Notes under the pieces: generated by a model
Database searches by the model: none
Seen by the model: only the letters and a program-made list of their open reading frames with translations
Told to the model about the DNA's origin: nothing
Shown here: in pieces, positions 51,561-61,749 of the stretch
Numbering within the stretch: the first letter of the stretch is position 1
Layout of the letters: each line of letters starts with the position of its first letter
Assembly (NCBI RefSeq): GCF_000004075.3
Contig: NC_026655.2
Location: 26,893,489-26,957,488 of the forward strand
Length of the DNA stretch: 64,000 nt
Source: Cucumis sativus
Lineage: Eukaryota > Streptophyta > Magnoliopsida > Cucurbitales > Cucurbitaceae
Direction: 5' to 3'
Position numbers and translations under genes: made by a program

Positions 51561-54500
51561 TTTCATTTCCATTTATAACTCAAAAAGCTCCGAGACAGAG
51601 TCCTTTTGAGAGTTGCACATGGAAGTGCTAAGGAAGATTCACTCATTTTCTATTTATTGTTCTTTTAAATGTTTTGTTAATCCTTTTTAGTCTTTCAATT
51701 TTCAACCATTTTTCTCTAATTTTACTTTTAGTTAGCTTCTTTTTTTCATAGGAAAATAAAAATGCTTTTTCACTTATAAAACACAATAATCCTTAAATTT
51801 AGTCATTCAAAAAAACTATTGAATAATTTACATAATAACAACAAATTTACATTCTATGTTTTATCTTTGCATGTAGTTTGATTCTACGTGTTTTTTAAAT
51901 AATATAATCATAATAAATTCAAATATAAAGACTAAAATGAAATTTTATATCAAAATTATTATTTTTAAGTATGTTGTAAGATTATTAGCATTGCTTACAA
52001 TAGAATTGGGAATTTGTATATGAAATTATAAAATAAAAATTCAAATCTATTTTGGTCAAAGTTATAATGTGATAATCAAAGCATTTAAGCTATTCTCCAA
52101 TTAAAAAATTGGATTTTCATAAAATAAAAAAAAATGACGAATGTAAGTGGTGTCAAATCTTCTAGTTTTACGAAAGAAATAATTATTTGGTTCATTTAAT
52201 TGTTTAATAATAATAATAATAATAATATTTATAATTTTGATTATATTAAAGTAAGATATATTTAGGAGTTAAGGTTAAGATTAAATTAGAAGTTAAAAAA
52301 AGTAATAAATATAAAAAAGAAAGAGAGGGTGTGGTGTGGTGTGGGGGCCGCGTCTCCTCGTCGGCTTGTAAAGACAGAGTGTCCCCACCATTTTAGGTCG
52401 CATTTATTATTTCTGATGGAATTATCCTTAATGCATATCTTTTATATACATAATTACATTTCCTTCATTTTTATTTTCATTATTATTATTCTTTGATTGG
52501 AATATTCCCTTTCCTCCAATTATATTTAATTTTAATTAATTATATGGTATGTTTCTTTTCTATAACCAATTATATACATCCATCTTACCATCTACCATTA
52601 TAATATTAACTTTCCCATTTACTTTTATTCATTTCTTTATTTTTCTAAAAATTAATTCATTCATTAAACATAAACGCTTGATTTAAATTTTATTAAACTT
52701 GGTTAAATAATAATAACAATGATTTTTTAATGTATAACTGAAATTATATTGTATAATGTTACGTATATCTTGTTGCCTTTATCTATTTAATTTAGTTTTC
52801 ATGGAAAAATATAAAAAAAAACTCATCCAAAGGTGTTTTTGATGTAGTAGGCCAAATGCATTCAAGAGAAGCTGATCCGTCTAAGTCAAGGTAGAGTTCT
52901 TCAAGATCAGTGGATATAGTGAATATATAGTATTACATAAACAGATGTCAAAAGTTTTATTTATTTATTTTGTTTTAACTCTAAAGTTGTTTATGAAATT
53001 TTAAAAGTAAAACGAAGTATTAAGGATTGGAAATATTGAAACTACTTATAAAATATAGTAAAATTTTTAAATAAATTTGATAAAATTTAGTTTGATTTTG
53101 TTATACTCGTAAATAGTTTTAATACTTTGCTACTTTTAAAAATATTTCTTTAATAAATAATTAATAAAACATCTAAATCAATAATTAAACAAAATATTAC
53201 CTCAAATATATTATTTATATAATAATTCTCCTCGTGGTTTTCTTCACAATTTTTAAATTTTTAGAAATGAAAAAAGAAAATTAAAATTTGTAAACATAAT
53301 CAAAACCTAACAACCTTAAACTTTAAAGAATATTATATTAAAACATTTTAAAAAATAACACGATATTGAAACTATTTATAAAATATAGCCAAATTTATTC
53401 AACTTGCTACCGTCATTGTAAACTTTTAGCGGTATTTTGTAAAGGGAAATAGGTTTTTTTTTTTTCTATCACTAACAATTCTCCTATTAATATTATTTTA
53501 TATAAGTTAGAATATATTTTTTATCCTTAAAGTCTTTATAATGTCAATAAAGCGTAAACATTTTTTTATACAAATGGAGTCGGAGATTTGAACCACATAC
53601 ATTTTGGTCATCAATATACTTTTGTGTTAGTTGAACTAAACTCTTGTTTGCAAAAATATGTATATCTTAAACTTAATCCTTTAGAGTTAAGCTTTTCCAA
53701 AATCAATTAAATAATAATGATAATTTGCAATAATATATAAATATGCTTTCAAATGTTAGAGTGAAAATGTTAATAAATAACAAATAAATAATTTTAAAAA
53801 CCAAACGAAAAACCACTAGGGACTTAGTTTAGGATTTCTCGAGAATGTATAAACATTAAAAAAATACTATATAAGTAAATAAACTTCAAAGTATGTATTT
53901 ACAAGATATAGCAAAATATCATATCAATCACAGATAGACAATGATAGATACAAATAGAATCTAAAAGTTGATTATATTTTGAAAATATTTTTAACATTTT
54001 TATGATTGAATGTGTAATTTAAGTTGAAAATGTATATTAAGATATGAATGGTAAATATTATATCCTTTTACAAAAACATGCGTGTAAATCTTACCAATTG
54101 ATAAGAAGGAAAAGTAAAGTAAATGGAAATTAAATGTGTGGATATATATGCCAAAATTATAAAGAGTATTATGCTACAAAAAGATTGTCCCATATTAGAT
54201 ATTCATTCTAGAAACTTTGAATATTATCCTTATCTTTTGACTATAATGCCCATGCTAATTTAGCAAATAGTTACATCTTTTAATGTGGCAAATATATATC
54301 CTTACTTTTAAAAAGTTTATTTGCTTATTTATTTATTTATTTAAGAAAAAAGGTTCAATATATCTTATTATATCTTTTTGACCTTTTAGCAACAAATTAA
54401 AATAAATGTCCTTGAGGAGTCCTAAGAACCCTATTAAATTATGTTGTTTGAATTAGATAAAATAATATAGCTATTTGATATAGGATAGGTTTATTTACAT

Positions 54501-55870
54501 ACATGTAGATAGATAGATTAGGTTTTTGAAATAGAGCTATTTTGTATATATATATATATATATTTGAATTAAGATTTGGGATTTGGTAGATTAATATTTT
54601 ATTTAGTATAAGTAGATATTTTGTTTTGTATTTCAATTGAATTGGAACTCTAACTCGCTTTTTTGCATCTCAACTTACGATAGATTTTGTCGAAACAAGC
54701 ATAGCTCAAGTGACATAAAGCTTGTATTATCATTCTCGAAGTGAAGAGATATTTAGTTCTTCCATCCATATATTGTAAAAATGGTCGAGAAACTTTCTTA
54801 GAAAAATGTCAAACTTGATAAGTAGTAAGTAGTTATATATTGTCTCTCTCTCGCATATATATTCACCTTGATAAACACAAAAGATGATAACATTTTTACT
54901 AAAACTAATTACGTATTACTACATCAAAGTATATGACCTATCTATCACGTTTAAAGGTTTAGAATTAAAAAGTTTAATTAGAATAAATTCGAAAATAAGA
55001 TCTTACAGATGTTAAAAGTATAAGCACCTGTATCAATAGAACGTGTAAATAACAAATAATATTGTTGTTCAAGGTATAATTAATCGAAAGAATTTTTTTA
55101 AAAAAACACGTTAAGAAAGTTATTGATTAGACATATTCCATGGATGAAGAGATTGGGAATTTTTACCACATAAAAAATGACAAAGGCAGAGTAAAAGAAA
55201 AGTAGGGGAATTAAAGGGAGATGGATGGAATAATTTGAGTTTACTATAAGGTGAAGAAAAATGAGAGAATAATAATTAGGTCAACCAAGGTGAATGTGAA
55301 GTGTGAATTATGAAAAGATGTATATTTCAAATTGAGAGCATAATGAGAATAAATATAATGTGTTTATTCATAGGATCATTAGATGTATGAGTCTTTGAAA
55401 CAAAGCATCTCATATATCTATAAAAAATTCACGTCATATATTTATTTTGGCTTCTACAATAGTTACTTCGTACTCTTTTATTTTCAACGTAAAAAGAGTC
55501 TTTTATTTTACGGATATCTAAAATCTTGAATTAGTTTTACAACATTGTATGATGTTCGGTTATTTTAAAAAAAAATTGGACATGTTATTACCATACCATT
55601 ATGAACGACATTACTAAATTTATGTCTTTGAGATTTCCATGATTTACTCTTTTTTTTATACCATTAATTATTATATAAGTTTAAATAATATTACATTAAT
55701 TGTAAATTAATAAATAGTCGTAAGGGGTTTCTTGAAACATATTTAAATTCAAGATATTTATGGGTAGAAATGTACCAAACAAACATAATTATCACAATAT
55801 TTCCAAATATATAGAAAAATATTCCCGTAAAACAAATATTAATATTTGGTTTATTAATATTCATGTTTCC
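51561..55870. other. Gene-poor AT-rich interval
   Basis: No gene supported. It contains an ATT/TAA microsatellite (52207-52228), a foldback element (53895), possible further degenerate foldback copies near 53030-53130 and 53360-53410, and an (AT)n run (about 54543-54562). Confidence 0.45.
53895..53990. repeat. Foldback (MITE-like) element, copy D
   Basis: GTATTTACAAGATATAGCAA on the left and TTGATTATATTTTGAAAATA on the right are imperfect inverted complements. The core has GATAGACAATGATAGATA. It is weaker than copies at 19458 and 44624 but of the same pattern. Confidence 0.5.
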
Positions 55871-55879
55871 CTCGATTTA

Positions 55880-58242
55880 TTCTTTTTAGGTTTCGTGTAG
55901 CTCCTGTTCATACACAAAATTATTTAGCAGAATCATTTATAATGTTTGCAATTAATTGTTAGACCCTTGCTTATGAGAGCTAAACTCCCTTACATTTGTA
56001 TGGGGACATGTTATTTTGCATGCTACGTCACTTGTGCGTATTAGGCCAATAACTTATATAAGTACATCACCGTTACAATTAGCATATGGCCATGAGCCAA
56101 ATATTTCTCATTTGAGAATTTTTGGATGTGCAGTATGTGTTCCAATTGCTCCACCACAACATAGTAAGATGAGTCCACAAAAAAAGCTAGGAATATATGT
56201 TGGTTTTCTAATCAACATCAATTATTGAATATCTTGAACCCTTGATGGGCAATGTATTTACTAAACGATTTGCTAATTGTCATTTTAATGAGACAAAAAT
56301 TTCAACATTAGAGGGAAGAATTAAGAAATTACATGAAATTTATCATTATTGTCTCATTTAGATCTTCATACAGATCAATGTGAACTTGAAGTTTATAAAA
56401 TAATTCATTTGCAAAATATAGCAAATTAGTTACTAGATGCATTTGTAGATACAAAGAAAGTAACTAACTCACATATATTAGCTGCAAATGTCCTATCAAA
56501 GATTGATATCCATACACATCATGTTGTCATTAATGAATCTGGACACGTTAGAAGCGTGGTAGACTAGTTGGTTCCAAAGATAAAAATCTTTGGAAAAGAA
56601 ATCAAGTCAATAAGTGGATTAAAGATGTGGATGTTCTAGAAGAAATCCAAAAACTAACTTTTGACAAAAATGTTGAAGAAGATTAAACAATTGAGGATAA
56701 TAATGAGATCTCAACAAACTATGTCATGATAGGAAAAAGATGGAATCAAACTAATATAGTTGTTGACAACATTTTTGCATATAATGTTGTTCTTCATATT
56801 ATATCCGAAAACAAGGACTATGAACCAAAATCTATTGAAGAATGTCGAAAGAGAAAAGATTGGTTATTGTGGAAAGAAGCAATTGAGGTAAATTTAAATT
56901 CACTTTCCAAATGTCAGATTTTTGGACCAATAGTCCGAATACCATAAGGTGTCAAACCTGTAGGATATAAATGGGTATTTGTGAAAAAAAGAAATGAAAG
57001 TAATGAGATCACAAGATATAAAGGAAGACTAGTTGCACAAGATTAATTTTCACAATAAAGACTTGGAATTGATTACGAAGAGACATATTCTTGGGTGGTG
57101 GATGAAATCACATTAAAATTTTTAATTTTCCTAACTATGTATTGAAATATGGACATGCATCTTATAATTGTAGTCACAACATGTTTATATGAATCTCTTG
57201 ATAATGATATTTATACGATAGTCCAAGAAGGATTTAAGATACCTAAAACATATAAATTAAGTTTCCGGAAACTATGTTCAACAAAGTTACATAAATCATT
57301 ATATGGATTGAAACAATCAGAACAAATGTGGTACAATCGCCTGAGTGAATATTTGGTAAAAGAAGGATATAAAAATAATTCAATATGTCCATATGTTTTT
57401 ATAAAGAAATCATAGTCAGGACTTGCTATTATAATTGTATATGTTGATGATTTAAATATAATTAGAACTTCTGAAGAGTTTTCATAGGCAATAGAATATC
57501 TTAAAAAAGAATTTGAAATGAAAGACCTCGAAAAAATAAAATTTTACCTTGGTTTACAATTTAAATATCTAGCGGATGGAATATTTATTCATCAATCAAC
57601 TTATATAGGAAAAGTTTTGAAAAGATTTTGTATGGATAAAACACATCCATATTGAACAGAAGTATCATATCTTAGTGCAATTTGTCACTTATGTATCTTA
57701 CTAATACTACAAGATTGGATATTCCATTTTTAGTAAATTTATTAGCTAGATACAATTTCTCTCCAACAAAAAGGCATTGGAATGAAATTAAACATAATAC
57801 TTTGTTATCTCTAATGAACAATTAATATGAGATTATTTTATTCAAATAATCAAAATTTAACCTGAATCGGTTTTGAAAATTCTGTATATTTATCTGATCC
57901 ATATAAAGCTAGATCTCAGACACATTATCTAAGAAACTGTTATATCTTGGCAATCAGTAAACAGACTATAACAACTACCTCCTCAAATCATGATGAAATT
58001 CTTACAATTCATGAGACTAGCCCAGAATAGTTATGGTTAAGATCGATGGCTCAACACATTTGAGAATCATTGGTTTTTTTTCTAGTAAACTCTCTCCAAC
58101 AACATTTTACGAAAACAACACAACATGTATAGATCAAATAAGAGGAGATTATCTTAAAGGTGATATAACAAAACATAGCTCACCGAAGCTTTTCTATACT
58201 CATGATCTTGAAGAAATTGGTGACATCACAGTACAAGAGTAA
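55880..58242 (+). mobile_element. Decayed Ty1/copia retrotransposon (integrase C-terminus, reverse transcriptase, RNase H)
   Basis: Successive pieces on the plus strand match the copia pol order. First is an integrase C-terminal part (SPLQLAYGHEPNISHLRIFG, 56016-56225), then reverse transcriptase (WKEAIEVNLNSL near 56869, KSLYGLKQSEQMWYNRL near 57294-57343, the catalytic VYVDD box at 57437-57451). An RNase H-region end follows (SSKLSPTTFYENNTTCIDQI, 58081-58140, then the conserved HSSPKLFYTHDL). Many in-frame stops and frame shifts break it into short frames. Gag, protease and both LTRs are absent or unrecognisable. This is an old, truncated, non-functional relic. Confidence 0.9.
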
Positions 58243-58249
58243 AGAGGTA

Positions 58250-58797
58250 AAATAAACAATAATCTATAAGTAAAATAAAATATAAAACAAAATCACTAGA
58301 GAAAAAAAAGAACAAATGTAAGAACTAATAATAAGTAAAAAAATGATAAACAAATATGAAATAATGTACGTACAAAATTAATTTATAAGAGAAAGAAAAA
58401 TGCAGAAATAAGATAATAAAGAAATAGTTATTGAGAAGAAAAATAAAGCAATAAGAACCAGATAAATGAAGAAATAAGAAGAGAATAAACAAATATGGAG
58501 AAAAAAATATAATATTAAATAACATATAAAAAGAGAAAAAATAAATAAATAATGCTAATAGTAAAAAAATTAAAGATAGATATATAAAGAATAAAGTAAT
58601 AAATTAACAAAGGAAAGGTATAATTAAAAAAAACAAAATGTGATGCAAATATGTATAATAAAAAATATAAATATAAAAGAAAAGCCCACAAGAAAATAAA
58701 GAAATAAATGTAAAAGAAAGAAAAATATAAAAATAAGCAGAATAATAATTAAAAAACTAAAGGTAAAAAAAATGTTGAAATAAAAAAAAAAAAAGCG
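58250..58797. repeat. Strongly strand-asymmetric A-rich segment
   Basis: About 550 bp immediately after the copia remnant is made almost entirely of A with interspersed G, T and few C on the plus strand (units such as AAATAAAGAAATAA, AATAAGAAGAGAATAAAC). It ends in a run of 13 A followed by GCG. It has no exact unit length. It may be an expanded low-complexity tail, and the minus-strand open frame in it is composition-driven. Confidence 0.6.
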
Positions 58798-58799
58798 CT

Positions 58800-60830
58800 A
58801 TTGTTGTTTGAAACGTGGATCATTGCGACCTTAGCTAGTCTACTATACACTTCCAAAGTTTTTTTTGTGAAATGGATTTTTGGTATCGTAGGGAGCTTGA
58901 AAAAAAAATGACGACTCAGGGATTTGTTGAAAGAAAAAACAAAATATATGTTATGATCTTATTTGTTTTTTTAAGAAGAGATGAAACTAACAAAAGTAGT
59001 GGCTACGAAGGTTAGAGGTTTAGGTGAATGAATAGGGAATGTGAAGTTGTAAAAATCTCGGTTTTTTTTGTTTGTGTCACTTTTCTTTTATTTTGTTTTT
59101 CCGTTAGGATGAAGAATAAAATATTATTTATAATTTTAAATAAGGCCGGACAAAATTAGGTAGCTACACACAACACATTAAATAAATTTTAAATGTCTTA
59201 AAAGAAATTTAACAAGTAATAAATATTAAATTCTACATCAATTAGCAATTAATACAAAATATTATATAAACAACCAATATCATTTAAGGAAACATAAAAA
59301 AAACGCATTAACATTTTAGAGAAAAATTATTAGTGATCGATCTCGAACTTTCAAATAATCGAATCCTCACCTCGAAAATTCTAAAAGATTAAATGAGACT
59401 TCCAAATTTATTGGAGATCGATCTTGGACTACCAAATTTTCTAGAAGACCATATAAATATCACTATTGAATTAAGTATATTTTGAGTCATTAATCGTTAG
59501 AATTGTATAGACTAAAAATAAAAAATAATAATTATAACAATTTAAACTCATAACTTTTAAAAGTTTATGATTCAGGGTATAGATTTTAAAAAATTGTTCA
59601 TGCATCACTTTTAAGAATCTAGGGAGAAAAATGATTTTTTATATTTAATGGATACCAAATTAATTTGCATATCATAATAGTTAAGAGTTTAATTGATAGA
59701 AATATTATCTCAATATTTAAATTTATATAGTTATTAGTTTATGGCCTTGAAATGATAACATCTAAAATAGGGTTAAACTTTTGTCATTTCTTGTAATTAT
59801 TAGGTTGAAAAGTATGAATGCTATGACTACAAAACAAAACAAAAACATGGATATTATGGTAGGTGAGATATGTGATTTCATTGTTTATCACATTTTTTTT
59901 TTTTTCAATTTCGATAAAGAAGTCTTTGTCTTTACTTCAGAAAGGTACACTTGTCGTTGTCATTGAGATCTAGGTTAGATTTAGGTTAAATTTCAAAACA
60001 TACACATTAGTCTCTTACCTTTGAAAAATAGTTCTAAATGAAAAAATAGGTGGTACTAATGTGGACCTAAACAAACTAATATTCTTTTTCGTTGAGGGTA
60101 TTATATTGAAAATTTCGTATAGATACTCTAAAATAAAAGGCTCAAATGAAAAATGGGTACTTTTTTTAAACCAACCAAAAGATTATGTGATAATGGTGTA
60201 AAATTACCACTTTTGATCTTAAATGTTCTCTTCTTTTTGCAACTTTTCTATGTATCTTTTATATTTTTTTCTTCCTCTATTCTTCAACTGATCTTTTCTC
60301 TTTCTTCTTTTTCATTTTTAGGATGCTTTCTTTTTGGTTGTTTTTCTTTTCATTTCTTCTTCCGTTTTTTCTACATTTCTACTCTTTCTTGTTGTATATC
60401 AACTTATCAAACGTTTCCCAATTAAACTAATCCATAAAGTACATAAATAGAACCATCAAGTAGCTTTGCTCATCACTGTCATCCTTTGATGGTCTGTAAT
60501 TAATGACAGCTTACCACTGTAGACAAACAAAATATTTCAATCTGCAAAGTATTTGATAATATTCAACACAACATTAATTAAAACATTTCAAGTTTATTAA
60601 TTTCTCTATAGTTAATTCAACTAATTAAATTTCCTCTCCCCATATATTTGAACTACTTATATATAGAGAAGATATCGCATTCGTGGATATATGAATCTAA
60701 ATGAAACATAACTTTTTATGTCTAATCTAAAACATCCATTTCTTGACTCAAAAGGAAGAATAGCAGAAGGACTTTAGACTTCGCCAAAATCTCAAGAAAA
60801 CCCATAAACCACCATGACAAAACCTAGGAA
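58800..60830. other. AT-rich intergenic DNA, no gene seen
   Basis: No family resemblance or splice-consistent frame on either strand. The T-rich frame at 60153-60425 is low complexity. Confidence 0.45.
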
Positions 60831-60926
60831 AAGTAAAACTAATTTATCAAGCACACAAAAAAAGAGGGGAAACAAAAAAAAAAAAAAAAAAAAAGAGAAA
60901 GAAAAGTTGAAATCTTAGAATATTAG

Positions 60927-61249
60927 GGTAAAACAAAACGAACCTGGTGGTTCCAACCAATAAGAGGAGGTTATTCGACGGTGGCATCCAACAACAGAGG
61001 TGGAATATCTTCCACGCTGCATAACAAAACAAAAATCAAATTGAGAAGAGGAAAGGGGAGAAGGATGAGAGATGATAACTTTTCATTCTCAGAAACAAAG
61101 TTACTCACTGGGTGGACACCATGGATCTTTTTCAAAATGGATGAAATGGATGCCAGAGACAGAAGATTATCATCACGCAGGAAAAGGGGAAAAGAGAGAG
61201 AGAAAAATGAAAAGAAAATAAAAAAGACATGGATTAGGGTTTCTTCCAT
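60927..61249 (-). other. Unresolved candidate small spliced gene (unrecognised)
   Basis: On the minus strand ATG at 61249 opens a hydrophobic start (MEETLIHVFFIFFSFFSLSF) followed by SILKKIHGVHP. A strong donor-like GTGAGT follows (about 61110-61105), and a TTATGCAG acceptor lies near 61026-61019. Joining these keeps a frame open for about 25 more residues. I recognise no family. It could be a short secreted or membrane peptide gene, or random structure in an AT-rich region. Confidence 0.2.
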
Positions 61250-61289
61250 TTTCTCTTTATCCTTTACTGGTTGTTAAAAAAATTGGTAA

Positions 61290-61690
61290 GGCAAGAGGAT
61301 TACCCAACTCAAACCATAAACATTGGGTTGAGTTATATTGAATTAAAAAATTGAAGAAAAAAAAGTTGAGTGATAGCGGCTTGTGCAAGTAAGAGGTTAG
61401 GACCTAACCTAACCCGATTATTTGAATACATAAACAAAAAACTTAAAAGTAAACTGTTGAATGAACCTTGTAGACATGAAATTTAAATTTACAACACATA
61501 CATGATACCTATCAAAATTTGTTCTATATTGAAAAATAATATAAAAGTTAATATAAATTAGAGAGAAGTAAAAAAAAAACAAGAAGCAACAGGCTAACCC
61601 AACTTGACCAAACCCAAATTTTTTGGATTGGGATGATATTGACCGATACTATTCATTTTTTTTATAACCTTTGGTTGGTCAATAATTTTT
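61290..61690. repeat. CCAACCC-rich dispersed repeat, copy 2 (diverged)
   Basis: It contains ACCCAACTCAAACC and AACATTGGGTTGAGTT near 61300-61335, CCTAACCTAACCCGA near 61405, and CTAACCCAACTTGACCAAAC with GGATTGGGATGA near 61590-61640. The repeated sense and antisense AACCC words match the element at 40145-40320, with AT-rich DNA in between. Confidence 0.4.
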
Positions 61691-61749
61691 CTCAAACTCG
61701 ACTTATGGTACACTTCTATCCTTTTCGTCATTCTTTTCTTTTAAATAAT

